Part shown: positions 21,970 to 35,080 of the stretch, in pieces | How positions within the stretch are numbered: the first letter of the stretch is position 1 | How the letters are laid out: each line of letters opens with the position of its first letter | Origin: Dallia pectoralis | Lineage: Eukaryota; Chordata; Actinopteri; Esociformes; Umbridae | Reading direction: 5' to 3' | DNA length: 64,000 nt | Assembly: GCA_029465975.1 (NCBI GenBank) | Contig: CM055743.1 | Coordinates: forward strand, 18,271,507-18,335,506 | Made by a program: the position numbers and the translations under genes | The notes under the pieces: model-generated | Database searches by the model: none | The model's input: the letters and a program-made list of their open reading frames with translations, nothing else | Told to the model about the DNA's origin: nothing

Positions 21970-24700
21970 TGCGCCACTGGCTACTACTAATGGCTGTATG
22001 GATGATGCGACAACAAAAAAAGTAAGAATTTTGGTTTTTGTGTCTTATAATAAAATTAAAACACAAATTCGCAGATGTTATGATGTAGGTAGAACAATTA
22101 ATATAATACAACATTTTGGAATTGTGAAAATGTAACGATGCCCTCGTATCTGTCTTTGCTTTCACAAACTCCTTCACATTTTTCTGAGTGCCTTTTCTGA
22201 ACTTACAAACGAACATAATATGAATAATTTCACATGCTATGGAGCAGGATATAACTGCAAACCCAGTGTATTAATTATGAGTATCATGTCAGGTAGATTA
22301 TCAAATGCGTTTTCTGGGTATACGTCCATGCTGTCTGGGCTGTTAAACCGATGACATCGTCTCTTCATCCCGACGATATCCTTCCCCAAATCCCCTAAAA
22401 GCTTTAAAAAAATTGACGAACTTGCATACAGTCTTGTTCCCAAGGACCTCACCTGTGGCCTTTAAAGTAATCACAGGTTAAGGGTCTCAGGGACAAAAAA
22501 AGCACACTTAGAGAAAGATTGTAAAAAATTTAGTGAAATTATATTTCTCAGAATCGAAATACAACACAACTAATGATTTAAAAATATGTCACAATCCCAT
22601 AAATTGGTTTGATAATGGGAGGTATGTATATTTTTGCAAACAGTAAAACATGTATGTATGTATGTGAAACTTTTGTAATATTTTTTGCACACATCCTGCA
22701 GTTTCATATCATGCAATGCAAACTTTTAAGGTAGTCCACATTAACAAAAGGCTTCCAAAGATTATTTTATATGAAGTAATCTTGATTTTATTTTAATTAG
22801 TATTGTACTTATCAATTTGCGTATGTGAATGCTAACAAATATGTCATTAAGTTATAATTGTCCGTTGTGAATATAAAATTATAGTGACTTCCCCTTGAAA
22901 AACCAAGATCTAGTTTGGATACCATCCAACTGTGTCTGCTGTCGCTTGTGTGGATGTAGACCTCTAAACCTCCCATCCAAACCTGATAAAGATGTTTATC
23001 TGTAAGAGAAAAAGACACAAAAAATAAATAAATTGAAAGTACTGCACATTAATATATATTTTTTATCCATTTAAATAATTCACGGCCACAAATACTGAAA
23101 ACAAATACATTTGGTCCCTTTGTCGATTGAGTTGTGTACAATGTCGCCCCCTGGAGATAAACAGACAGACTGATTAATTGTCTAAAACAGGCCTGCTCAT
23201 CCTTGTGCTTTTGAGGGATAAAATCCTGTTCATTTTCTCTCCAAACCGAATATTTTAACAATCAGATAGATAAAAAAACTCGTCCACCTTCACCACATCT
23301 GAGTTGGAGAGAACAAAACATGTAGTCGAAACCAAACAGCAAAAAATAGCATTTGAACACTTGACAAACACATTGCAGTCGGGACCCCGAGGCTCTGTGA
23401 TTGAAATCACTGTTCACAGGAACCCGAAACAGGTTAAAGTTCACTCGACCCCAATCCAGAGGGTGCTGCCAGGTAACCAAGACTGTATTGCCTTTGCGAT
23501 TTTTGAATGTTCACCTTGTCAGCTCACAGATTTGAACCTGTGTTCTTTAACGGTTGCCCTGTACACTTGTGCCCACATGCATGGCACACATCCATAACTT
23601 TAATAAACTTTAATTCCCTCCCATTTCGTGGAGGTAAGTAACACAAATACTCAAATTCCTTTCCAGTCACATTAAATATTAAAGAACGACCGATTGATTG
23701 GCAGAAACGTTCCAACACCCGTCCACATTAGACATTAGCGGAACATAAATAAACATGTGCTATCTTAAACAACGAAAGGCTTCGAACGATTCGAAACACG
23801 ATCAATACTGCGGACAATACTCCGGACAATTGAAAAAGGGCCTTAACATTTCCACAGCGGTGGGAACGCAGCTTTGGACTGATACGAAGAAAGACAGACG
23901 TGTGTACAGGTACGCAAATGCAACCTGACTCAGCAAAAGTGCATGGAGTTTTGTATGTTAGAAATTATCTCCCATCTCTCTCCTCTTTGCTGCTTAGCAG
24001 CTTTCCCCTTGTTTAGTTTTACAAGATCCATAACGTTAGATCAGTTATTTAATTTGTTCGGTATCGCCGAAGCCCAAGCAGTGGATGAACGACGCAGGAG
24101 GAGCGGGGGAGGGAAAATGGCAATTCTTTAAAGAAAAGTCTGTGAGAGGAAACGGAAAGAGAATGAAAGCGGCTAGCCGAATCGCTCGGACAGATGGCTT
24201 CTCTCGCTTCGTTTTCTGTTTCGCTCGAGAATGTCCAATCACATCTAGACTCTGGGTGACTCTGGGTGACGGGGAATATCTTACACGGACACACATCACA
24301 GCGTGCACATATGGACAGACATTAAAGCATGCATAAAAATGCACATGGTCGACTGGCTATCGATTCATCAAACCCACCGACTGAAAATGCCTTTAAAGTA
24401 TTCCACCAGTAAAAGAAATAAAAGCGTGTTAAACCTTATCCTGCGACACCTTCACCGTTCTTCATTTTCAGGGTTGTAGGACGACAAAACAAGACGCGTG
24501 CTCTTCTCCCCTTTTCCCCCCTCGCTCCACGGGATTTATCTCTCTTTTCTTCTCGTTCTATCTCTCGGTCTCTCTCGTTCTATCCCTTTACCAGGCTCTG
24601 TCCCTGGTGTCTTCCTGAAACATGGCCGAGGTCTTATTCTCTGCACTATTCGGGTCCAAGCAGCCGGTCTGTATGACAGGTACACACAGACAATCCTGGG
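21970..24700. other. Intergenic sequence without recognisable genes
   Basis: Read on both strands; only short open frames without protein-like composition. A small CpG-richer zone is near 24060-24260. Confidence 0.4.
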
Positions 24701-24705
24701 TGGTT

Positions 24706-25086
24706 TCATTACAGTCCTACTCCAGTCCTACTCCAGCCCTACTCCAACGTTACTCCAGTCCTACTCCAGTCCTACTCCAGTACTACTACAGCCCTACTAC
24801 AGCCCTACTCCAACCCTACTCCAGCCCTACTCCAGCTCTACTCCAGTCCTACTCCAGCCCTACTTCAGCCCTACTACACCCCTACTTCAGCCCTACTCCA
24901 ACCCTACTCCAGCCCTACTCCAACTTTACTCCACTCATACTCCAGTCATACTCCAGTCCTACTCCAGCCCTATTCCAGCTCTACTCCAGTCCTACTCCAG
25001 CCCTACTCCAGCCCTACTCCACTCCTACTCCACTCCTACTCCAGCCCTACTCCAGCCCTACTCCAGCCCTACTCCAGCCCTTTACC
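24706..25086. repeat. 11-bp minisatellite (CTCCAGYCCTA), about 34 imperfect copies
   Basis: Pyrimidine-rich on the plus strand with scattered variants (CTACAGCCCTA, CTCCACTCCTA). All three plus frames stay open because the unit has no stop codon, which explains the long leucine/serine/proline-rich frames. Confidence 0.95.
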
Positions 25087-25138
25087 AAAACCAGCAGCAT
25101 ACAACGTGCACCGAAACACATCTGCCAGCTTACGGTTC

Positions 25139-25246
25139 CTCTCCTCGTCTCTCGCCTCCTCGTCTCTCGCCTCCTCGTCTCTCGCCTCCTCGTCTCTCGC
25201 CTCCTCGTCTCTCGCCTCCTCGTCTCTCGCCTCCTCGTCTCTCTTC
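25139..25246. repeat. 15-bp tandem repeat (CTCGCCTCCTCGTCT), about seven copies
   Basis: Seven nearly perfect units of CTCGCCTCCTCGTCT, followed by pyrimidine-rich low-complexity DNA to about 25400. Confidence 0.95.
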
Positions 25247-25423
25247 TGTGGAATCCTTCCCCGCCTCCTCTACTCTATTCCGCCTCTCTTTCTACCCCAT
25301 CACTTCTCCCTTCTATCCCTTCCCTCTTTCACTTTCTCTATCTCTGTCTTTCTCGCCTTGTTCTTTCAACCCGTTTCTCCCCCCATCCTCTCACCCAGCC
25401 GTGACGTCTCGTCTCGCCCATCT

Positions 25424-25428
<5 letters not shown>

Positions 25429-25472
<44 letters not shown>

Positions 25473-25548
25473 CTCGTGGCTCGTACACTGTCGGGCTCTT
25501 GCGTCTGGGTTGTGTGTTAGTGTGTGTGTGTGTGTGTGTGTGTGTGAG
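25429..25548. repeat. Two GT microsatellites
   Basis: GT tracts at about 25429-25466 and 25519-25546, separated by unique sequence. Confidence 0.95.
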
Positions 25549-25549
25549 T

Positions 25550-26580
25550 GAGAGCTGGAGAGATGGAGGGAGGCGGTGGCAGGAGCAGACAGACACTATT
25601 CTCTCAGCAGGAGGATCAAAGCCACATCTAGCACAAAGGTGATTAACCTCACAGTCTCTCTGTCCGACCTCCGACCTCCTCAATGAAATATACGGGCATA
25701 TATGGAAACAACCATCTTCCTCTCCACATCTGAACAAAACCTGGTTCCCCTGCAGCAAATATCTCCTCTACTCCTATAAACACTTTTGCTGTTGGAATCC
25801 CGACTCCAAAGTGCATGTCCTCTTCTTAAATCCTGTCCGTTTCGCCGAGACGCCAATCTCGACCGCACACGCATGAGCACATTGCATTTGGGTACCACTT
25901 TCAACCGCCCGAAGTTGCGTACATGCGAGCGTGACACGACGCGGTGTCGTGCGGGTTAGTTGATTATCGCACGGGGCGCCGCTGGCCGATGGCAGCAGGC
26001 AACGACGGAGAGCAAACGCCAGTTCCAAAACAGCGGACAATCTGTAGGCCCAGGCGCCGTGCGGTTTCTACTTCTCGTGCACGAGGAGGGAGCAAGGGGA
26101 GTCGCTCTTTGTGTGCGTTAAGAAAAGAGCAACGGCTGGGACGCGGTGCTGATACGGGCGCTTTTCCCTCCTTACTGGAGCACTGCAACGCAATGCGGAT
26201 ACTGTCTGAGCCACTAGCCAGACATGCTGGAGGGTGTGTGTGTGTGTGGGGGGGGCTGTAAGGAGAGGAGTAGAGAGGGGAGAACCAGGAGACCGTACAG
26301 GGGGGGAGATTATACAGAAGATCCTGCGCGTTAGGACACAGATACTGATAGCTCAACGCATTTTCCTACTCGCTGCGGCCAAACAGAACGGCCGTGCTCT
26401 CGTTAACGACGGAGGATTTACGGAATTGCAGGCTAGCAGCGTATGCCGCTTAGCATTTGATCGGGTTTTGATTCGTTTACCCAAACCCAACAGGAGAAAG
26501 GCACAGCCGCTATGTATCGGCGACCTGGAACAAACCGTGATAAATGTGCTTTGGGTCAGGTGACAATAATGTCCAAATAA
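25550..26580. other. CpG-richer non-coding segment
   Basis: Raised CpG content around 25850-26180 and 26360-26460 but no coherent exon. It could contain a promoter of an unrecognised transcript; I see no TATA box or start codon with convincing downstream coding. Confidence 0.3.
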
Positions 26581-26584
26581 TAAC

Positions 26585-27231
26585 GTCAAACACATATATA
26601 CCGTATACTGTGAACCAAACACATATATACCGTATACTGTGAACCAAACACATATATAACGTATACTGTGAACCAAATACATATATACCGTATACTGTGA
26701 ACCAAATACATATATACCGTATACTGTGAACCAAATACATATATACCGTATACTGTGACCCAAACACATATATACCGTATACTGTGAACCAAATACATAT
26801 ATACCGTATACTGTGAACCAAACACATATATACCGTATACTGTGAACCAAACACATATATAACATATACTGTGAACCAAACACATATATACCGTATACTG
26901 TGAACCAAACACATATATACCGTATACTGTGAACCAAACACATATATAACGTATACTGTGAACCAAACACATATATACCGTATACTGTGAACCAAATACA
27001 TATATACCGTATACTGTGAACCAAACACATATATACCGTATACTGTGAACCAAATACATATATACCGTATACTGTGAACCAAATACATATATACCGTATA
27101 CTGTGAACCAAATACATATATACCGTATACTGTGAACCAAATACATATATACCGTATACTGTGAACCAAATACATATATACCGTATACTGTGAACCAAAT
27201 ACATATATACCGTATACTGTGAACCAAATAC
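26585..27231. repeat. 29-bp minisatellite, about 22 copies
   Basis: Unit ACCAAATACATATATACCGT plus ATACTGTGA, with ACCAAACAC and ATAACGTAT variants. The tyrosine/valine-rich minus frames are artefacts of the repeat. Confidence 0.97.
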
Positions 27232-27239
27232 AGATCAAA

Positions 27240-28030
27240 GGAGAATCGCCATAGTGATAACAGCTTCGGAGTTTCCCATTCTGGATTCGAAGCCCTGATG
27301 TGTCACCAACATATTTGAATTCAAAGGCCGTTGTCCTCGTCTGAACGTCCCATTTCCATCTAACTGACATTACGCTTGCGCTGGGTTCCCTTTTTAAACC
27401 TAACTAAACGAGGCGCCTTAATCACAACGGAGGCCACGGCTTAATGTCAGTTTTCCAAACGCCCACACTGAGGATCCACTCAATAAGGGCTCTCACTCAT
27501 CAAACGAAGTGTGCCATTTAGGATACACCCCCCCCACTGCATTATGTAACTAAACATCATATAGGTTCCACATTGACAGAACATCAAACATTCAAGACAT
27601 TTTCTCTGGACCCAGATGAAGCCCAGTTCTGGACCTGAGAAACGTAGCGCCATCGCTGACTCTTTCTAAACTACTCTCTTTTCACAAAACCCCAAATGTG
27701 ACGAACCAATCGGGTGTCCTCTCTAGACTTACCGTCGCACGGTTGGGAGGAGGGCGTCGTCCCCGATCGACGCGCTGGCGTCACCGCAAGGAAAGCTAGA
27801 AGGTTGTACAGTTATCTCCAGGTTGTTTATTATGCGAAACCATACAACCAACTACCTCACATTGCAGAGCACCTCTCTGACCGGGTCATTTCTGGTGTCT
27901 CCTCCGCACACCGGTCTCTCTGACCGGGTCATTTCTGGTGTCTTCACCGGTCTCTCAGAAGTCCTTAATATGTGTATCTTCTCATCCCCTTCTCCTCTTT
28001 CACTCTCCGTCCATCTCTTTCTCTACATCT
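27240..28030. other. Intergenic sequence with a short direct duplication
   Basis: Contains a near-identical pair starting CTGACCGGGTCATTTCTGGT at 27877 and 27920. No gene is seen. Confidence 0.4.
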
Positions 28031-28035
28031 CTCTC

Positions 28036-28140
28036 ACTTTCTGCCCTCCCGGTTCGAATCCCACTGGGGACCGGGTTTGACAATGTGTACAAAGCTCACT
28101 AGCGTAATTTCTTCCTGATTGAGAATGCCTCTTTAACGGA
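28036..28140. repeat. tRNA-derived SINE remnant (copy 1)
   Basis: A B-box GGTTCGAATCC is followed by CACTGG and, downstream, TTGAGAATG. The same order recurs in the copy at 32.7 kb. The flanks of the T-loop do not pair, so it is not a functional tRNA. Confidence 0.5.
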
Positions 28141-28392
28141 AATGCAAACGTTATTTAAAGAAATACCATAAAAAACATGTTTTCTTTTTTCATACACAGG
28201 TTTGCAATATCTTCACATTGGACAACACATTATAATATTAACAACAGTTTCAAAGTGTGCAAAAAAAGCATTATGGTCAGCTAGTGCACCCACCCAAAGT
28301 ATTTCTGTAGCATTGTCTCCCTCTTGTGGTAAGTGACAACGCCATTGAGATCACCCCTCCCCCGCCCTCACACAGCAAGATTTCTGTTTGAG

Positions 28393-28490
28393 TCCCAAAT
28401 GGCACCCTATCGCGTTCGTGGTGCGCAGCTTTGAATCAGACCTTGGCTCAAAGGTAGTGAACTGTGAATTGAGTAGGATTCCATTTGGGA
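28393..28490. mobile_element. 98-bp MITE with TCCCAAATGG termini
   Basis: Begins TCCCAAATGGCACCCTAT and ends CCATTTGGGA, an inverted repeat of 10 bases. The interior contains the partly palindromic GTGCGC...AAAGGTAGTGAACTG. Related copies are at 50883-50940 (partial) and 55251-55330. I recall this as a very abundant family in salmonid genomes. Confidence 0.65.
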
Positions 28491-28499
28491 GGCACCCTG

Positions 28500-29450
28500 T
28501 CTGACAGCACAAAGCCAAGCATTCTACCTGCAGTCGAGCTGACCTACTTCAATAACAGACGTATGTTGTGAATACAAAATCTTCAAATACTGAGAATACT
28601 GCCGTATAGTTGAGCAGTATGTTTGAGTGACCTACTTTTGGACAAAATCCTGATCAAACCGTATAGAATTTATAGTACACCATCCTCTTTCGAATACACT
28701 ACCCTAAGACACCATACAATTTCTAATACACTACCTATTATGTAAAATTGTAAATGCTCTCTAAATAATTATTTGTAAATAACCAAGGACCACTTTTTCT
28801 GGCATTTTTGGCCACCGGTTGCAAAAGTGGCACTGTTGTGCGAAAATTGAGTAAACGTTGTACTCTGGCATCTCCTTATGTGACGATATATCAAAACCAC
28901 TCGCTTTCAAATTTAGAACGTCATGGCTAACTGAGGTTTGGTAGGGATTTGACTTATAGATTATGTAGACATAAAGAAAACATAATTACAAATCCAGCGC
29001 AAAATGGGAGGTTTAGAAAAGTTTGTCAAAAGTCACGGACGGCATCTGTAATTATATATTTGAAGTATTACTTCACTTAAACGGCCCATGCTAAATGGTA
29101 AATCCTGTGCTGCCACTGCAGCTTATTTACATGTCAAATTCCTTTGGTTACCGTCTCGATGCTTTCCCGCTAGTTTATCTCAAGTTTTCTTATAGTATTA
29201 ATTCGTAGTACGGCACAGAACTCTCTCGTAAAAGCAGTAAATTGGCTGTAATCGCAGTCAATTGAGGTATTTTGACACCTCCTTTATGCCTCAAGCACCC
29301 ATTGATTACTTGATAGCTGCCAAGCTGAGTTGCTAGGCTCTCGATTCAGCTCGGTTCAAAAAAATCTTCTGTATTGGATAGCTGAAGGCTTACAGAATTT
29401 CTGCTGACTAGAAGGTCGCGGAGCTGAAGCGATGTCTCTGTTAACTTGGA
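28500..29450. other. Intergenic sequence without recognisable genes
   Basis: Nothing supportable on either strand. Confidence 0.4.
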
Positions 29451-29460
29451 AGCACTTTAA

Positions 29461-30143
29461 AACGAATGCGCTTTTTGGTCGAGTCTGTAGAGGTGTAAAT
29501 GCGCTTTTTGGTCGAGTCTGTAGAGGTGTAAATGCGCTTTTTGGTCGAGTCTGTAGAGGTGTAAATGCGCTTTTTGGTCGAGTCTGTAGAGGTGTAAATG
29601 CGCTTTTTGGTCGAGTCTGTAGAGGTGTAAATGCGCTTTTTGGTTGGGTCTGTAGAGGTGTAAATGCGCTTTTTGGTCGAGTCTGTAGAGGTGTAAATGC
29701 GCTTTTTGGTTGGGTCTGTAGAGGTGTAAATGCGCTTTTTGGTCGAGTCTGTAGAGGTGTAAATGCGCTTTTTGGTCGAGTCTGTAGAGGTGTAAATGCG
29801 CTTTTTGGTTGGGTCTGTAGAGGTGTAAATGCGATTTTTGGTTGGGTCTGTAGAGGTGTAAATGCGCTTTTTGGTTGGGTCTGTAGAGGTGTAAATGCGC
29901 TTTTTGGTTGGGTCTGTAGAGGTGTAAATGCGCTTTTTGGTCGAGTCTGTAGAGGTGTAAATGCGCTTTTTGGTTGGGTCTGTAGAGGTGTAAATGCGAT
30001 TTTTGGTTGGGTCTGTAGAGGTGTAAATGCGCTTTTTGGTTGGGTCTGTAGAGGTGTAAATGCGCTTTTTGGTTGGGTCTGTAGAGGTGTAAATGCGCTT
30101 TTTGGTTGGGTCTGTAGAGGTGTAAATGCGCTTTTTGGTTGGG
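29461..30143. repeat. 33-bp minisatellite, about 20 copies
   Basis: Unit AATGCGCTTTTTGGTCGAGT plus CTGTAGAGGTGTA. Two variants, GGTCGAGTC and GGTTGGGTC, are unevenly distributed: the first dominates on the left, the second on the right. Two units carry GCGATTTTTGG. Long frames on both strands are artefacts. Confidence 0.97.
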
Positions 30144-30149
30144 TTAGGT

Positions 30150-32655
30150 CGAAGAACTGCCAGGTAAAATATCTGTAGCTCTTTCCCTGAGAAAGACAGT
30201 TAACCAAAGTTGGCAGCCTTCTCTTTAATTGGGAGGGGTTGGGTTAAAATCAGACGTTCCATATCGGTTGGACCTAATCTCCTTCGTAATCCTACGGCGC
30301 TTCAAGATGGCAGGCGACATTTAAGCAGTATGCCATTTTTGAACCGTGATCAAGGGAGACGTTACTGATCGTAATCTTTTTTAATTCATCCTGGATCACA
30401 TCCAAATGGCAATCCCATTTGCAACATTTGTCTCGCTCTCTCTCTCTCACCCTCTCTTTTTCACATCCTTGGTCACTAACTCTCTGTCACTCTAACCCAG
30501 ACAGAAAGCATCCTTCAGTTCACACTTCCTTCCTGCTTTGGCCAGCATTCCCAGTCTCCAGCATTCCCAGTCTCCAGCATTCCCAGTCTCCAGAATTCCC
30601 AGTCTCCAGCCTATTGTTCACCCTTTTTTATCCGGGTTCTCTCTTTTCATCCCGACCAGGTGCTCCTCCTTCACCCCCTGATTCTGTCTCTCTCCTCTCT
30701 GTCTCGCTCACTGTCTCATTCGCAGTCAAATCACGCGTGTCTGCGGCATGGTTCTGCCGATGCCAGCTCTCTGCCAGTCTGTTCGTCCGTGTGCCAACGT
30801 AAGCCCGAAGGGATGCCCTCGTCCCTCGTTGGATGCCAGAGTCTGCGCTCTGGAAACCTCATCCAATCATCCGGGAACATTTGTTTTTTAAAGTCAGTAT
30901 GATAAAATAAACTCGTGTCCGAAAATGCCATGAGCTCAGTGCTGGCTTTTCTGAACAACTTTTGACTGCATCGGGCACCAGGCATGCACTTATGAAACCG
31001 ATAGAGAAGCACATCTGTAGAGTAACTGATGGTTGGATGGTAACTCTGTCCAGCTGTTTCACAGTGGGTGCCCCCCCCCCCCCCCCTCCCGTCCAATATC
31101 ATGGGCCTTTGTCTAAAGTCGAGCACCATGAAAGGAATCGGAGGACATTGTTGGTGCCATCCGGGGAAAATGGTGTAATTTGATGTCCAACTAGTTGAAG
31201 ATTCATTGAACTGGTTCTCAATTGAACACAATGTCGAACCAATAAAAATGTGGAGAGGTGTCTGTCAGATATTCACCGAGACAATAGATTCAGGCTGGCC
31301 AGATCCTCCTGAAAACGCATGGGTCACATCGTCGACTACAGGTTGTTAAAAAAATAAAAGAATAAAAGGGAGAAGTGATATCCGGAGGAAAGAAAAACAA
31401 AAGGAACAAAGTGCTCGTTGTTCAAAGAGCGCGGCTTAACATGTTCGTGCAGTCGAAAGCCCTGAACGACCCGAAAGTGTTTATCCAACAGGGGATTGAA
31501 GCGGCGCCACGAAGAACAGAAAGCTTAAATGTAAACACGCGGTACGACTTCTCATATGCTTCGGATTTCCCCGACAGGAGAAGAACTAGATCGAAACGAC
31601 GGCTGCGTCCAACGGTATCAAACACGCGCACGTACATCTGTGTCCTCCTGGACGTCTTCGTAAATCTCTGAGCTAATTCTCACGACGTCGGGAGTCGAGG
31701 TTGACGGTCACTTTTGACATATCAAAGCCCGAGGTCATTCACACATAAAGATCGTGTGACGTTTGCCCGGCGACAAACACACCCATGGGCGAGACTTGAA
31801 TTGTTTTCCCACCACTGTCCTGTACTCCTTCCGACAACTGGAAAGCCAGAACGGGTCAGATGGCAAGGTGACGTGACAGCATTACCTCACCGGAGCTAAG
31901 GGCAGCTATGTGAGAATCGTTATATTTATTATTTTATTTCATAATATAGTTATTATAGGAGGAGGCTGGAACGTATTATATTCTAGAGTGCCAAGTCCTC
32001 TTTAGGCCGAGAGATTCTTTCGAAGCCTGGTTCAGACGAGCGGGAAGACGAACTACACCTGGATGAAAACTTGCTTCTTCCCAACCGTTGAGGGTGGGTT
32101 GGCTACGCTACTAACTTCTGTTCAAGATGATACGAGATGCTCCAGTATTAAGCCTGTTTGATATCCCCACACCTTATTTACACAGGCTGCAAATACGATG
32201 TTACCATGGGAACACTGCCACTGCCTGGCAACCCCGATGGCTTGGAAAGATGCCCAACGGTTGCTAGGGCACCGTTGTCAGTTGCTACGGGTACTGAGCC
32301 AATCCTGTGAGTGCGCGTGCCCGTGCGCATGTTTGTGTAGAGGGCAAGTTCATGTGTGTGTGTGTGTGTCCTGTTCTTATTAACCCTGTGGTAAATGTAG
32401 ATGTGTGGTTGTGTGTTTGATGTAAAGCAGATCACCTCTACTGTCCGGCATACTGTACTGTATTCCGTCATTATGTATCGGTTGTGTGAAATGAAAGTTT
32501 ACAGAATCTTCCCATATAAGTCAACACAGCGCCCTCTGTGATTATAGCCACTCCTATTGTTACTTTAGAAAGCTATAAACCCCCACGATCTTATGCTCAA
32601 ACCCTGGACAGCTGATCAAGTTGTAGGTTTGCAGAACAGAATAGATTTCTGCATA
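30150..32655. other. Intergenic sequence with short tandem repeats
   Basis: Contains a 17-bp repeat (CAGCATTCCCAGTCTCC, about four copies, 30541-30610), pyrimidine-rich tracts and a poly-C run at 31070-31090. No gene is recognised. Confidence 0.45.
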
Positions 32656-32659
32656 AACT

Positions 32660-32800
32660 GCTCAGTTCACTTGTAGCTCAGGGTCCGGAATTGAATGCAG
32701 TTCGGTTAACTGACTTCAAGGTGTAAACGCTCATGTTCGATCGCCACTGGCACACTGAACAAATGTCTCTTGTTGAGAATGAGGTGTTACTGTTACCCCA
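32660..32800. repeat. tRNA-derived SINE remnant (copy 2)
   Basis: An A-box-like TGTAGCTCAGG at 32672 and a B-box-like TGTTCGATCGC about 60 bases later are followed by CACTGG and TTGAGAATG, as in the copy at 28.0 kb. The order and spacing fit a tRNA-derived SINE head. Confidence 0.5.
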
Positions 32801-32849
32801 GTGTGTCCTCACGTACATGTACATACAGTGACTCAAATAAGGTATAGAA

Positions 32850-32865
32850 ATGTTTGTGTGTGTGT

Positions 32866-32901
<36 letters not shown>
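32850..32901. repeat. GT/GA microsatellite
   Basis: A short GT tract runs into a GA tract. Confidence 0.9.
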
Positions 32902-33289
32902 TTGGAAGAGGGCAGAAAAATAAAAAGATGATGAATGCAGATTTACCGTGCTGAAATTCTCCTCACTGGGAGGTTTATCAGGACTCAATAGAGGAATATC
33001 CCACGGCCTTCCTGAAATGAAAAAAGAAACATAGCAGACTGGCCATTAGCTTGAGTTAGAAAATGTTCAGAATACCTCGGTCCTCTGTCCACATAATGAT
33101 TTTGTCCGGCGTACCAGAGTGAGTTCGAGAACAGCCACACGTGAGGCAAATCGTAGAATACATAACAAACATCGTAACCCCTTGACCCGGAAGCATAATA
33201 GCGGTCGTCTGATTTCAGGAAGCAGAGCACAGTCACAGTATTACCTGCGTAGATAATAAAAGGGGGAAAACGTACTGGCGAAGGTCTCA

Positions 33290-33480
33290 CAACACCGTCG
33301 CGGAAATGACGTCAACCGAACGACACACGACACAAACCGAGCGAACGGAGAAACGCTTTGAGGCGACGAGTGACACGCAAGTAACGAGGAAACGGCCAAT
33401 TAAATATGAGCCGCGCGGACGCAACAGCTATAACGTCTCGACGCGCTGAGAGTTCACGGAGCTTAGGGTTTCAGCGAGCG
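33290..33480. promoter_or_regulatory. CpG-dense segment with a perfect cAMP-response palindrome
   Basis: TGACGTCA at 33307-33314 lies in a stretch with many CpGs (GTCGCGG, CCGCGCGGACGC, TCTCGACGCGC). It could be a promoter or enhancer, but no adjoining gene is identified. Confidence 0.35.
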
Positions 33481-33529
33481 TGTGTGTGTGTGTGTGTGTG
33501 TGTCTCAGTGTCTGCTTGCGGTAGGAGTT

Positions 33530-34555
33530 AAAGCCACTGTGTTTCCTGCAGTGCATCTTTGATCCACCACCATGAGAAGTGGTGCCCCCCCGCCCCCCCC
33601 ATCCCTTTCAATTGAAACCAGGGCCGGTGATGTCTGACTGAGCACAGGGGGCCCTTAAAGGAGGTCAAGGGTCAGGCTAAACAGTCTGGTGTCATGGCAA
33701 CTTGATGCCACCATCTAGAGACAGCAAGGGCTTTAGGGGCGGGGGGGTGGGGTGGAGGTCTGGGTTCTCAGACAACCTGCCAAAGGGTCATTTATCCTAA
33801 ACACCTCATTCTGGCTCTGAATTGGCGTTGTGGAGGTTTAGCTTCTCAGATCCTTCTTGGAGATGTTTCGTGTGAATCTTCACCCTGGACTGATAGCGGA
33901 GCTTAAAGGTTACTATTTATGACCCGCGTCTGAAAACAGCTAATGGACTCCCGTGCATCAACCTGGATGGCAGTGCCTGCTGGCTGACTCGAATGACTGG
34001 TGCCGTCGATCCAAACAGGAAACCAGCAGTGAAGGAAATGAACAAAGAGGCAACACAAACGACGCCATTTCTAAACACAACAGCATCTTTAGCCTAATGT
34101 GTATCTGGCAACGTCTGAACTATAATATCTCTTCTATTCAGTGTCTATTCAGTGACATTAGCTTGTCCGACTGTTGACAAGAGGTGTCTCTAAACTGTAA
34201 TATTCACAACCTTCAACATGTGCCTGCAGAATAAAGAGAATATGTAGAAGAGAGAGACGCACGTGCATGCAAACGTGCACGCACGCATTTGGATATTGCA
34301 GAGTTAAGTGTATACTTGTGCAGCAGAGTGACACTGCCTTTGAATACATTTCTGACTCAGACCCGTCTTCAAAGGGCGCTTGGGTTGAGGCGCTTCACGT
34401 ATGTCGCATGTGAGCGGGTGTGTCGCGTGTGCCCGTGCCTTTCTGAAGCGTGCGTGCGTGCAGGCGTACGCGCGTGTCCTTGTGTTTGTTCAATGCGGCA
34501 GAGGGTGCAGCGGCTGATCAATGAGAAACAAATGAAATCCAATCGATAGAAAGCC
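33530..34555. other. Intergenic sequence without recognisable genes
   Basis: Starts after a GT tract (33479-33503). Nothing supportable. Confidence 0.4.
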
Positions 34556-34559
34556 AAGC

Positions 34560-34955
34560 GAGAGAGAGAGAGAGAGAGAGAGGGAGGGAGAGAGAGAGAG
34601 AGAGGGAGGCGATTAAGAAGTGGAAAGGTCTGGATGGAGGAGTGGCTGTTAGCGTTAGCGCCCCGGCTAACCGCACACTGGGGAGAAACCAGTCATAGCT
34701 ACAGATCGACCGTAGTGCCTGTACTGAACAGGCTGGAGGTCAGTGACGGTGAAGAAAGAGGGTCAAAGAGGGCAGAGGGAGAGGAGGGTGGAGAGAGCAG
34801 AGAGAGAGAGGGGGAGGGAGGGAGGGAGGGAGGAGAGAGAAAGAGAGAGGAGAGGAGAGAGAGAGAGAGAGAGAGGAGAGAGATATCAGTGATCCATCTG
34901 CACCTCTTCCTTATAGTTTCGGTCTTGAATCTTGACTTCATGCTGGAGCAGAGAG

Positions 34956-35019
<64 letters not shown>

Positions 35020-35080
35020 TGTGTGTGTGTGTGTGGTGTGTGTGTGTGTGTGTGGTGTGTGTGTGTGTGTGTGGTGTGTG
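34560..35080. repeat. GA- and GT-rich microsatellite cluster
   Basis: GA tracts at 34560-34610 and 34795-34880 and an interrupted GT tract at about 34957-35080 on the plus strand. Open frames here are artefacts. Confidence 0.95.

Noticed and set aside
24498..25642. Possible first coding exon starting at the ATG near 24622, ending at a GTACAC donor
   Set aside because: A fair start context, but the ~20 residues match nothing I know, and the longer frames run into the 11-bp and 15-bp repeats.
26585..27231. Regularly spaced repeats resembling a CRISPR array
   Set aside because: The units are contiguous with no unique spacers, and the DNA is vertebrate.
26353..27370. Tyrosine/valine-rich frames of 213-286 codons
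   Set aside because: All three minus frames of a 29-bp minisatellite are open; not coding.
28046..28070. tRNA gene suggested by a perfect B-box
   Set aside because: The arms around the T-loop do not pair and no A-box or acceptor stem is found; better read as a SINE remnant.
29356..30207. Paired frames of 248 and 283 codons on opposite strands
   Set aside because: 33-bp repeat without stops on either strand.
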